A DNA stretch of 64,000 nucleotides from BOG-908 sp963848205. GTDB taxonomy: Bacteria; Pseudomonadota; Alphaproteobacteria; Acetobacterales; Acetobacteraceae. Where the stretch lies: the NCBI GenBank assembly GCA_963848205.1, contig CAWKCV010000003.1, forward strand, positions 620,001 through 684,000. Reading direction: 5' to 3'. Positions within the stretch are counted from its first letter, which is position 1; the number at the start of each line of letters is the position of its first letter. The notes beneath the pieces were generated by a model that did no database searches, had not been told where the DNA came from, and was given only the letters and a program-made list of their open reading frames with translations. The translations under genes were made by a program, and so were the position numbers. This document shows, one piece after another, positions 17,471-25,254 of the stretch.

Positions 17471-18352
17471 ATGAACATGAAGGGCATCGTCCTGGCGGGC
17501 GGATCGGGCACCCGCCTGCATCCGGTCACCATGGCCACTTCCAAGCAGCTCCTGCCGGTGTACGACAAGCCGATGATCTACTACCCGCTGACCGTGCTGA
17601 TGCTGGCCGGCATACGCGACATCATGATCATCTCCACACCGGAAGATTTGCCGCAGTTCCGCCGCCTGCTGGGCGACGGCGCCAGCCTGGGCGTGCGGTT
17701 CAGCTATGCCGAGCAGCCGCGCCCGGAGGGGATCGCGCAGGCGTTCCTGATCGCCGACGACTGGCTCGTGGGCCAGCCCTGCGCGCTGGTGCTGGGCGAC
17801 AATCTGATATTCGGCGAGCACCTTTCCACCAGCTTTCGCAATGCGGCGCTGCGCCCCGAGGGGGCCACCGTGTTCGCCTACCAGGTGCGCGACCCGGAGC
17901 GCTACGGCGTGGTGCGGTTCGGCGAGCGCGGCGAGCCGGTGGACATCATCGAAAAGCCGGCCGTGCCGCCCAGCCCCTGGGCGGTGACGGGACTGTATTT
18001 CTACGATGCGCGGGTGACCGAGTTCGCCCGGGCGGTCAAGCCTTCGGCACGGGGCGAGCTGGAGATCACCGACCTGAACCGGATGTATCTCGAGGAAGGC
18101 AGCCTGCATGTCGAACAGCTCGGCCGCGGCTGCGCCTGGCTCGATGCCGGCACGCCGGACAGCCTGCTGCAGGCCGCCAGCTTTGTGCAGACCATCCAGA
18201 ACCGCCAGGGCATGCTGGTCGGCTGCCCGGAAGAAGTCGCCTACCGCATGGGCTTCATCGATGCCGAAACTCTGCACGCCCACGCCAGACGCCTAGGCAA
18301 AACCGAACTAGGGCGGCTCCTCCGCGATGTAGCCAACGGCGTCCACGCCTAG
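17471..18352 (+). CDS. rfbA: Glucose-1-phosphate thymidylyltransferase
   Basis: First enzyme of dTDP-L-rhamnose synthesis, joining dTTP and glucose-1-phosphate. 293 aa with the nucleotidyltransferase signature GIVLAGGSGTRLHP, the TSKQLLPVYDKPMIYYPL segment, LGDNLIFG and EKPAVPPSPWAVTGLYFYD. The first in-frame ATG after AGGGGTGAGCGC is used; a start two codons later is equally possible. A right-half repeat begins 3 bases after the stop and separates it from rfbC. Confidence 0.97.
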   Translation: MNMKGIVLAGGSGTRLHPVTMATSKQLLPVYDKPMIYYPLTVLMLAGIRDIMIISTPEDLPQFRRLLGDGASLGVRFSYAEQPRPEGIAQAFLIADDWLVGQPCALVLGDNLIFGEHLSTSFRNAALRPEGATVFAYQVRDPERYGVVRFGERGEPVDIIEKPAVPPSPWAVTGLYFYDARVTEFARAVKPSARGELEITDLNRMYLEEGSLHVEQLGRGCAWLDAGTPDSLLQAASFVQTIQNRQGMLVGCPEEVAYRMGFIDAETLHAHARRLGKTELGRLLRDVANGVHA

Positions 18353-18355
18353 AGA

Positions 18356-18403
18356 GCAAAAGTTTTTTGGTCCTTTTTTTCAAAAAAGGACTACTTTCTT
18401 CCC
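18356..18403 (+). repeat. Palindromic repeat, right half, inside the rfb operon
   Basis: GCAAAAGTTTTTTGG then hairpin TCC-T7 / A6-GGA and CTACTTTCTTCCC. It lies between rfbA and rfbC, which are normally adjacent in one transcript. Confidence 0.9.
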
Positions 18404-18448
18404 TCAGGCGCCGCCTATGCTGCAATGCGGCCGCGGCGGAGTGACACA

Positions 18449-19003
18449 ATGAAGATCGAGCGCCTGGGCATCCCCGAGGTCCTGCTGATCACGCCGGCCC
18501 GCCATGGCGACGACCGCGGCTACTTCTCCGAAACCTACAGCCTGCCACGCATGCAGGAGGCTGGGCTGACCGCATTGTTCGTGCAGGACAACCAGAGTTT
18601 TTCGCGCGCGCGGGGCACGCTGCGCGGGCTGCACTGCCAGGTGGCGCCGTTCGTGCAGGGCAAGCTGGTGCGCGTGCTGCGTGGCGCGATCTGGGACGTG
18701 GCCGTCGATGCGCGCGCCGGCTCGCCGAGCTTCGGCCAGCATGCGGCCGCAATCCTGTCGGCCGAGAACGGCAGCCAGCTCTGGGTGCCGCCCGGGTTCC
18801 TGCACGGCTTCTGCACGACCGAGCCGGATACCGAGGTCGCCTACAAGGTGACCGCCCTGTACGATCGGGCCAGCGAGCGCGGTGTCGCTTGGGACGACCC
18901 CGCGCTGGCGCTGCCCTGGCCGCTGCACGGCGGCGAGGCGATGCTGTCGGACAAGGACCGCGTGTTGCCGCCCTGGTCTGCGGCGGCGGCCTGGTTCGCC
19001 TGA
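18449..19003 (+). CDS. rfbC: dTDP-4-dehydrorhamnose 3,5-epimerase
   Basis: Third step of dTDP-L-rhamnose synthesis. 184-aa cupin protein with DDRGYFSETY, the QDNQSFSRARGTLRGLHCQ segment containing the catalytic His, and VPPGFLHGFCTT. ATG 18449 follows GGAGTGACACA. Its TGA overlaps the rfbD ATG by one base (TGATG), indicating coupled translation. Confidence 0.96.
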   Translation: MKIERLGIPEVLLITPARHGDDRGYFSETYSLPRMQEAGLTALFVQDNQSFSRARGTLRGLHCQVAPFVQGKLVRVLRGAIWDVAVDARAGSPSFGQHAAAILSAENGSQLWVPPGFLHGFCTTEPDTEVAYKVTALYDRASERGVAWDDPALALPWPLHGGEAMLSDKDRVLPPWSAAAAWFA

Positions 19004-19923
19004 TGGGCAGCATCCTGGCCACCGGCGGCACCGGCCAATTGGCGCAGGCGCTGCGCCGGGCACGGCCGGGCGGCGTGCAGGTGGTGGGTCGGCCGGATTT
19101 TGATTTCGAGCGGCCCGAAAGCCTGGCCGCGTGCGTGGGGCGCGCGTCGCCGGCGCTGGTGGTAAACGCGGCAGCCTTCACCGCCGTCGATGCCGCCGAG
19201 ACTGCGCCCGAGGAAGCCGCGCGCGCCAACGCGACCGGTCCCGGCCTGATCGCCGCTGCCTGTGCCCGTCTGCGCATCCCGCTCATCCATATCTCCACCG
19301 ACTACGTGTTCGATGGCGAGAAGGGCGCGCCTTATATCGAGAATGACGCGCCGTGCCCCACAGGCGTGTATGGCGCGACCAAGCTGGCAGGCGAGGCGGC
19401 GGTGCTCGCCGCCCACCCCGAAGCGGTCATTCTGCGCACCTCCTGGGTGTATGCGCGATCGGGTAAGAATTTTGTGATCACCATGCTGCGTGCGGGCAAG
19501 CGCGCGCCGCGTTTGCGCGTTGTGTCCGATCAGCAGGGTTGCCCCACCAATGCCGACGATCTGGCGGTGGCGACGCTCGCGGTGGCGGACCGGCTTCTGG
19601 CATCCCGCCAGACGTCGGGCGGGGAGCATGGTTTGGGCGGTATCTATCACGCAGCTGGGCAGGGTTCGACGAGCTGGCACGGGTTTGCCAAGGCGATCTT
19701 CGCCGCGGCTGCCGAGCACGGCTGGCCACAACCTCAAGTGGACGCGATCGCCACGGCCGACTGGCCGACGCCGGCGCGGCGCCCCGCCGACTCACGCCTG
19801 GATTGCGGCAAGCTCGCCCAGACGTTCGGCGTGCGACTGCCGGATTGGCGCGAAAGCCTGGCACCGGCCGTGAGCGTCATCTGCGCTGCCGAGCAAGCGC
19901 TCGCCTCATCCGCGGCCGATTGA
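19003..19923 (+). CDS. rfbD: dTDP-4-dehydrorhamnose reductase
   Basis: Last step of dTDP-L-rhamnose synthesis, NAD(P)H-dependent reduction of the 4-keto group. 306-aa SDR protein with N-terminal ATGGTGQLAQAL, NAAAFTAVDAAE, the catalytic HISTDYVFDGEKG and YGATKLAGE, and LRTSWVYA. The start overlaps the rfbC stop by one base. Nine bases separate it from the following glycosyltransferase gene. Confidence 0.96.
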   Translation: MGSILATGGTGQLAQALRRARPGGVQVVGRPDFDFERPESLAACVGRASPALVVNAAAFTAVDAAETAPEEAARANATGPGLIAAACARLRIPLIHISTDYVFDGEKGAPYIENDAPCPTGVYGATKLAGEAAVLAAHPEAVILRTSWVYARSGKNFVITMLRAGKRAPRLRVVSDQQGCPTNADDLAVATLAVADRLLASRQTSGGEHGLGGIYHAAGQGSTSWHGFAKAIFAAAAEHGWPQPQVDAIATADWPTPARRPADSRLDCGKLAQTFGVRLPDWRESLAPAVSVICAAEQALASSAAD

Positions 19924-19931
19924 GCGCGCGG

Positions 19932-20855
19932 ATGGACCAGCGACAGGACATCGCCATCCTGCTCTCGACCCGCAACGGAGCGGCCTATCTGGGCGAGCAG
20001 CTCGACAGCCTGCTCGGCCAGTCGCACGCCGCCTGGCAGATCTATTGGCGCGACGATGGATCGGACGACGAGACGCCGGGCATGATGCGCGATTTCGCCG
20101 GCCGCGCCGGCGACGGACGTGTCGTGGACATGAACGACAATGCCGGCCATGTCGGCATCACCGAGAGCTTCCTCAGCCTGCTGCGCCGTGCGCCGCGTGG
20201 CCGCGTGATCGCCTTCGCCGACCAGGACGACGTGTGGCTGCCGCACAAGCTCGAACGTGGCGTGGCCGCCCTGGCCACAGTGCCAGACGGCCATGCGGGG
20301 CTCTATTGCGCGCGCCAGCTTCTCGTGGGCGCCGACCTCGCCCCGATCCGCACCAGCGCGCCGATGCGTGGCGAGCCCGGTTTTCCGCAATCGATGACGC
20401 AGAACATCGCCACCGGCTGCACCGTCATGCTCAACCCCGACGCCGCCGCCCTGCTGGCCGCCGCCCAGGAGCCCGCCTGCACCCTGCACGATTGGTGGGC
20501 CTATGTGCTGGTCTCGGCCGCCGGCGGCACGGTGGTCGCCGACCAGGAACCCACCGTGCTCTACCGCCAGCATGCGCACAACGCGGTCGGCGTGCCGCTC
20601 TCGCCCGGGCGGCGCGCCTGGGCCGCCATGCGCCGTGGGCCGCATGTGTTCATGCGCACCTTCCGCGCCCACATGAACGCGCTGAATGCACAGAAGGAGT
20701 TGCTCTCGCCCGACGCACGCCAGGCGCTCGCGCTGATCACCGACGGGTTGCATGACGGGTGGGATTTGCGGCTTCGGGCATTGCGGCATCCTGGGTTGAA
20801 GCGGCAGAGCTGGGCGGAGACGCAGTTGTTTCGGGTCTGGTTTATGTTGGGGTAG
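19932..20855 (+). CDS. GT2 family glycosyltransferase, probable rhamnosyltransferase
   Basis: 307-aa cytoplasmic GT2 enzyme with ILLSTRNGAAYLGEQLDSLL, the nucleotide-binding WRDDGSDDET and the FADQDDVWLPHKL motif typical of rhamnosyl- and related transferases acting on surface polysaccharide. Its place at the end of the dTDP-rhamnose operon supports rhamnose transfer, but acceptor and linkage cannot be read. The last codons overlap the convergent pseudouridine synthase gene by 14 bases, and a repeat element begins at the stop codon. Confidence 0.88.
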   Translation: MDQRQDIAILLSTRNGAAYLGEQLDSLLGQSHAAWQIYWRDDGSDDETPGMMRDFAGRAGDGRVVDMNDNAGHVGITESFLSLLRRAPRGRVIAFADQDDVWLPHKLERGVAALATVPDGHAGLYCARQLLVGADLAPIRTSAPMRGEPGFPQSMTQNIATGCTVMLNPDAAALLAAAQEPACTLHDWWAYVLVSAAGGTVVADQEPTVLYRQHAHNAVGVPLSPGRRAWAAMRRGPHVFMRTFRAHMNALNAQKELLSPDARQALALITDGLHDGWDLRLRALRHPGLKRQSWAETQLFRVWFMLG

Positions 20856-21519
20856 GAAGGAAGCAGTCCTTTTTTGAAAAAAAGGACCAAAAAACTTTTG
20901 TCTCCTGCATGTGGGGCGGGGGAGGGGCGACGGCTTCCAGGGGTGGGTCCACAGACAAGCCAATCGAGCGAGCCATAAGCATCATGCGGCCGTCTCCGTG
21001 GCCGTAGATCGGGTCGCCTGCGAGGGGGTGGCCGAGCGCGGCGCAGTGCACGCGTATCTGGTGCGTGCGGCCCGTCGTCGGGCGCAGTTCCAGCAGGCTG
21101 AGCGTGTCGGACGTCGCGAGCACTTGCCAGTCCGTCGTCGAATCCTGGCCCGCCGGGTCGGCCGCCATCCGCCAGCCCGACGGCGTGGTGCGCTTGGCCA
21201 GCTTCATGCTCACTGTTCCCGCCGGCTCATCCGGACGGCCATGCACGATGGCCCAATACACCTTGCGCGCACGCCCGGCCGCGAACTCCGCCTGTGCCGC
21301 GATCAGGGCCTGCCGTCGCAGGGCGATCACCAGGCAGCCTGACGTATCCGCGTCCAGCCGGTGCACCAGCCACGGCCCATCCCGCCGCCGGCTGAGCCTG
21401 GGAAACCAGTCCTCTACCGAAGCGCCGCCGCGCGGGCCGGCATGCACCGGCAGGCCCGCCGGCTTGTCCAGCACGACGAAGCGGGAATCCTGGAACAGGA
21501 TGACAGGGTTCGGCAGCAC
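20842..21519 (-). CDS. RluA-family pseudouridine synthase with repeat-encoded tail
   Basis: Isomerises uridine to pseudouridine in rRNA or tRNA; the target is unknown. The catalytic motif HRLDADTSGCLV is present, with LDKPAGLPVHAG upstream and ELRPTTGRTHQIRVH plus HPLAGDPIYG downstream, as in the RluA family. No S4 domain. The last 18 or so residues (from ETKVFWSFFSKKDC) are translated from a repeat element. GTG 21519 with AAGG upstream is the likelier start; ATG 21567 overlaps the divergent trmH start and lacks a ribosome site. Confidence 0.88.
   Translation of the reverse strand: MLPNPVILFQDSRFVVLDKPAGLPVHAGPRGGASVEDWFPRLSRRRDGPWLVHRLDADTSGCLVIALRRQALIAAQAEFAAGRARKVYWAIVHGRPDEPAGTVSMKLAKRTTPSGWRMAADPAGQDSTTDWQVLATSDTLSLLELRPTTGRTHQIRVHCAALGHPLAGDPIYGHGDGRMMLMARSIGLSVDPPLEAVAPPPPHMQETKVFWSFFSKKDCFLPTPT
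20854..20901 (+). repeat. Palindromic repeat, left half, translated in the RluA-family gene
   Basis: AGGAAGGAAGCAGTCC-T6 / GA / A7-GGACC and CAAAAAACTTTTG. It begins on the GT2 stop codon. Read on the minus strand it forms the C-terminal codons of the pseudouridine synthase. Confidence 0.92.
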
Positions 21520-21565
21520 GGCCGCCTTGTTGACACCGCAGACGCAGCGGCGGAAGGCGCTCGCC

Positions 21566-22276
21566 ATGCAAACCGACACGATCTGCGGTGCCCGCGCGGT
21601 AGCCGCCTTGTTCGAACGCCGCCCCGACTCGGTGCTGCGGCTGTTCTACACCGAACAGGCGCGCAACGAGGCCGGCCCGTTCTGCGCCATTCTCGCCAAG
21701 CGGCGCTTGCCCTACCGGCTGCTGCCGCCCGACGAGATGGCCAAAGCGGCCGGCACCCCGCATCATAACGGATTGGCCGCCGTGGCGCGTGCCCGCGTGG
21801 TGCCGATCATGGACCCCGAGGACCCGCCGCGCGAGAGAACGCTGCTGGTGCTGGACGGTATCGGCAACCCGCATAATTTCGGCGCCATCGCCCGCAGCGC
21901 CGCGTTCTTCGGCGTGCGCACGCTGCTGATCAACCACGTGCCCGGTGCCGCCTTGCCGTCGGACGCGGCTTACCGCACCGCCGAAGGCGCGCTCGAGCAT
22001 CTTGAGCTGTACCGCTCGCGCGACATGCCGACGCTGCTGCGCGCGCTGGGCCCAATCTATCGCACTGTCGCCGCCACGTTGCGGCCAGGCGCCATTCCGG
22101 TGTCTGACATGCCGCGCGACCGGCCGCTCGCGCTGGTGCTCGGCCACGAGGAATACGGCGTATCGGACGCGGTTCTCGCCGCGTGCCGGCGCGAGGTGCG
22201 GATTGCCGGAAGCGGGCTGGTGCAGAGTTTGAATGTCGCGCAGGCGGCGGCGGTTTTGCTGCATGCGTTGACTTAA
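21566..22276 (+). CDS. TrmH/SpoU-family RNA 2'-O-methyltransferase
   Basis: 236-aa SPOUT-class methyltransferase. It carries an N-terminal substrate-binding domain and the three SpoU motifs: LDGIGNPHNFGAIARSA, LALVLGHEEYGVSD and SGLVQSLNVAQAAAVLL, which form the trefoil-knot AdoMet site. It methylates a ribose in rRNA or tRNA; the exact target is not evident. ATG 21566 is preceded by GGAAGGCG. It is divergent from the RluA-family gene, so two RNA-modification genes share a control region of about 50 bases. Confidence 0.92.
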   Translation: MQTDTICGARAVAALFERRPDSVLRLFYTEQARNEAGPFCAILAKRRLPYRLLPPDEMAKAAGTPHHNGLAAVARARVVPIMDPEDPPRERTLLVLDGIGNPHNFGAIARSAAFFGVRTLLINHVPGAALPSDAAYRTAEGALEHLELYRSRDMPTLLRALGPIYRTVAATLRPGAIPVSDMPRDRPLALVLGHEEYGVSDAVLAACRREVRIAGSGLVQSLNVAQAAAVLLHALT

Positions 22277-22406
22277 GAAAGCAGTCCTTTTTTGAAAAAA
22301 TGAACCAAAAAACTTTCGCAAGTTGGCGTATGCGAGACGTGGGCGACGCGACAGCGGACCAAAAGTTTTTTGCTTCTTTTTGTCAAAAAAGAAGGCTTGT
22401 CCTTAA
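22275..22406 (+). repeat. Palindromic repeat, full element
   Basis: Left half on the trmH stop (AAGAAAGCAGTCC-T6, arm partly decayed), centre with GCGACGCGACAGCGGA, and right half CCAAAAGTTTTTTG with hairpin CTTC-T5 / A6-GAAG ending GGCTTGTCCTTA. The last six codons of the SulP gene are read from the right half. Confidence 0.92.
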
Positions 22407-23972
22407 TACCGTTTCCAAACTCTGATCGCCTGCGCTGGGTCCGATAAGTCCCGCACGAATCAGCTTACGCAATACGCGCTCGTTCGCCTCGCAGAGGATC
22501 ACCCGAACGCCTTGCCGCTCCAGCAATGCAATCGCTTCGCGCAAGGCCTCGATGCCGGTGAAATCCATGAACGGCACGTGGTGCAATCGCAGGATGAGGC
22601 AGCGCGGTCGTGCCTGTGCGAGTGTCTCCTGCAAGATATCGGCGGCGCCGAAAAACACCGGGCCTTCGATGGCATAGACGAGCACGCCGGGAGGCAGGCC
22701 AGCAGGCGTCTCGGCGACGATGTCGACGCTGGCTGCCATGCGGCGGAGGAACTGCAGCATGGCGAGGATGACGCCGATATTGACCGCGATCACCAGGTCC
22801 GTGAGAAGCGTGAGCGCGAAGGTGATGAGCAGGATCACCACGTCGGCCATGGGTGCCGTGCGGATCAGGCGCAGGGCCTGGGCAGCGCCGCTCATGTTCC
22901 AGGCGACGACGAACAGGATAGCGGCCAGCGCACACAAGGGTATGCGGCTGGCCAGCGGCGCAGCGACCAGCAGCACGGCGACGAGGGTGAGCGCGTGGAC
23001 GATGCCGGCCAGCGGCGAGGTTCCGCCGTTGCGCACGTTGGTGGCGGTGCGCGCGATGGCGCCGGTGGTCGCGAACCCGCCGAACAGGGGCGTGAGCAGG
23101 TTGGCGACGCCCTGGCCGATCAGCTCCTGATTGGAATCGTGCCGCGTGCCGGCCATGCCGTCGGCCACAACGGCGGAGAGCAGCGACTCGATGGCGCCCA
23201 GCATGGCAATGGTGAAGGCCGAGGGGAGCAGTTGCACGACGCGGTCGAAGCTGGCGGTGGGCAGCGTGACATGCGGCAGGCCGGCGGGAATGCCGCCATA
23301 GGCGCTGCCGATGGTGGCGATGCTGGGCGGGTGCCACGCGGCTTCGATCGCGGTGGCGACGATCAGCGCCACCAACGGCCCGGGCACACGCCGCAGGCCG
23401 GGGATGCGCGGGGTGAGCAGCACGAGCGCGATGCTCACCGTGGCAAGTGCGGCGGTGGCGGGGTCGAGCTGGGGCAGGGCGCGTAGCAGAAGATAGAGCT
23501 TGTCGTAGAAATGCGCGCCGCCCGTTGCCGGCATGCCGAAGAAATCGTGCCACTGGCCGACCCAGATGATCACCGCGATGCCGGCGGTAAAGCCGCCGAT
23601 CACCGGTTCCGGGATGAAGCGGATGGCGCGGCCGAAGCGCGCGAGACCCATGCAGACGAGGATGCCGCCGGCCATCATCGTCGCCAGCAGCAGGCCGTCC
23701 GCCCCGAAGCGGGCGACGACGCCGGCCAGGATGACGATGAAGGCGCCGGTGGGGCCGGCGATCTGGACGCGGCTGCCGCCGAACAGCGAGACGGCCAGGC
23801 CGCCGATGATGGAGGTGTAGAGCCCCTGTTCGGGCCTGACGCCGGAGGCGATGGCGAAGGCCAGGCCCAGAGGGAGGGCGACCACGCCGACGATCAGGCC
23901 GGACAGGATGTTGCGGACGAGGTGAGGTGGTTTGAGGAGCCCGGCGCGCCAGGCTTCTGCTGCGATGATCAT
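22383..23972 (-). CDS. SulP-family anion transporter with STAS domain
   Basis: 529-aa inner-membrane protein for sulfate, bicarbonate or a related anion. The hydrophobic part begins with LSGLIVGVVALPLGLAFAIASG and GLYTSIIGGLAVSLFGGSRVQIAGPTGA in two stretches, the conserved SulP N-terminus. A cytoplasmic STAS domain covers about residues 430-520 (MDFTGIEALREAIALLERQG). Substrate is not decidable from sequence. The final residues TVLRTSLLF and the stop TGA are supplied by the adjacent repeat element. Confidence 0.92.
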   Translation of the reverse strand: MIIAAEAWRAGLLKPPHLVRNILSGLIVGVVALPLGLAFAIASGVRPEQGLYTSIIGGLAVSLFGGSRVQIAGPTGAFIVILAGVVARFGADGLLLATMMAGGILVCMGLARFGRAIRFIPEPVIGGFTAGIAVIIWVGQWHDFFGMPATGGAHFYDKLYLLLRALPQLDPATAALATVSIALVLLTPRIPGLRRVPGPLVALIVATAIEAAWHPPSIATIGSAYGGIPAGLPHVTLPTASFDRVVQLLPSAFTIAMLGAIESLLSAVVADGMAGTRHDSNQELIGQGVANLLTPLFGGFATTGAIARTATNVRNGGTSPLAGIVHALTLVAVLLVAAPLASRIPLCALAAILFVVAWNMSGAAQALRLIRTAPMADVVILLITFALTLLTDLVIAVNIGVILAMLQFLRRMAASVDIVAETPAGLPPGVLVYAIEGPVFFGAADILQETLAQARPRCLILRLHHVPFMDFTGIEALREAIALLERQGVRVILCEANERVLRKLIRAGLIGPSAGDQSLETVLRTSLLF

Positions 23973-23984
23973 TTGGGTGGTTTA

Positions 23985-24042
23985 GAAGGAAGCAGTCCTT
24001 TTTTGAAAAAAAAGGACCAAAAAACTTTTGCTACGCTGTCGC
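23985..24042 (+). repeat. Palindromic repeat, left half plus start of centre
   Basis: AAGGAAGCAGTCC-T6 / GA / A8-GGACC, CAAAAAACTTTTG and then CTACGCTGTCGC, the first part of the central palindrome; the rest is missing. It lies between the divergent SulP and ackA genes. Confidence 0.9.
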
Positions 24043-24063
24043 TTGATCGGCAGGGGGAACATC

Positions 24064-25233
24064 GTGGAACCAGCGAAGATTTTGACGGTGAACGCAGGGT
24101 CTTCGAGCTTGAAGGTCGGGTTGTTCCACGGCGGCAAACGGCTCGTCGAGGGCGAGGTGGACGGGGTCGGCGGCGAGCACGCGGTGTTCCTCGCGCATGA
24201 CGCAGCCGGCGGCGAACTCGGCCGCATCGATTTCGGCGCCGGGTCCGGCTTTGACGGCATGTTCGCGAAAATCCTGCCCTGGATGGCCGACCATCTCGGC
24301 GGCGGCAGCCTGCATGCCGTGGGGCACCGGATCGTGCATGGCGGGCGCGACCTGGCCGGGCCGGCGCTGGTCGATGCGCCGCTCATGGCCGCGATGGAGG
24401 CGCTGGTGCCGCTCGCACCGCTGCACCAGCCGCACTGCCTGGCCGCCATCCGCGCCGTCGCGGCTGCGTCACCCGGGCTGCCGCAGGTCGCCTGCTTCGA
24501 TACCGCGTTCCACCGCACCATGCCGGAGGTCGCGCGCCGCTTCGCCATCCCGCGCGCGCTGCACGACGAAGGCATCGAACGTTACGGCTTCCACGGGCTG
24601 AGCTACGACTACATCGCCGGCCGCCTGGCCGAGCGCGACCCGGCACTCGCCGCGGGCCGGGTGGTGGTCGCCCATCTCGGCAGCGGCGCCAGCCTGTGCG
24701 CGCTGCAAGGCGGCCGCAGTGTGGATACCACCATGGGCCTGACCGCTCTGGACGGCCTGCCGATGGGCACGCGCTGCGGCGCGATCGACCCGGGCGTTCT
24801 GCTCTATCTGCTGCAGGAGAAGAATCTGTCGGCGGCCGAGCTGGAGGATTTGCTCTATCACCGATCGGGGCTGCTGGGCGTGTCCGGCGTCTCGGCCGAC
24901 ATGCGCGAGCTGGAGCGCAGCGCGGATCCGGCCGCGCGCGAGGCGCTGGAGCTGTTTGCGTTCCAGATCTCGCGTCAGGTTTGCGCGATGGCGTCCTCGA
25001 TGGGCGGGCTCGACGGGCTGGTGTTCACCGGCGGCATCGGCGAGCACGCGGCAGGCTTGCGCCGCGACGTGTGCGCGCGGCTTGCGTGGCTGGGCGTGCG
25101 GCTGGGCGAGGATGGCGGAAAAGGCGAGGCGCCGATCAGCGCCGGGACGAGTTCCGTGCGCGTGTGGGTGATTGCGACGGACGAGGCGGCGGTGATAGCG
25201 CGGCAGGCGGCGGGACTGGTGCAGGCGGGGTGA
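24064..25233 (+). CDS. ackA: Acetate kinase
   Basis: Interconverts acetate and acetyl phosphate using ATP; 389 aa of the ASKHA fold. Signatures are TVNAGSSSLKV at the N-terminus, VAHLGSGASLCALQGGRSVDT (phosphate loop) and FTGGIGEHAAGLR. The start is GTG 24064, preceded by AGGGGGAA; the ATG upstream lacks conserved residues. No phosphotransacetylase gene is in the window, so acetyl phosphate must be made or used elsewhere. argS follows after 21 bases. Confidence 0.95.
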   Translation: MEPAKILTVNAGSSSLKVGLFHGGKRLVEGEVDGVGGEHAVFLAHDAAGGELGRIDFGAGSGFDGMFAKILPWMADHLGGGSLHAVGHRIVHGGRDLAGPALVDAPLMAAMEALVPLAPLHQPHCLAAIRAVAAASPGLPQVACFDTAFHRTMPEVARRFAIPRALHDEGIERYGFHGLSYDYIAGRLAERDPALAAGRVVVAHLGSGASLCALQGGRSVDTTMGLTALDGLPMGTRCGAIDPGVLLYLLQEKNLSAAELEDLLYHRSGLLGVSGVSADMRELERSADPAAREALELFAFQISRQVCAMASSMGGLDGLVFTGGIGEHAAGLRRDVCARLAWLGVRLGEDGGKGEAPISAGTSSVRVWVIATDEAAVIARQAAGLVQAG

Positions 25234-25254
25234 TGCCGGGCTAGAAGCGCGCGC

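Noticed and set aside
22512..23486. 324-codon plus-strand frame inside the SulP gene
   Set aside because: Asp/Gly/His-rich shadow; the SulP and STAS features lie on the minus strand.
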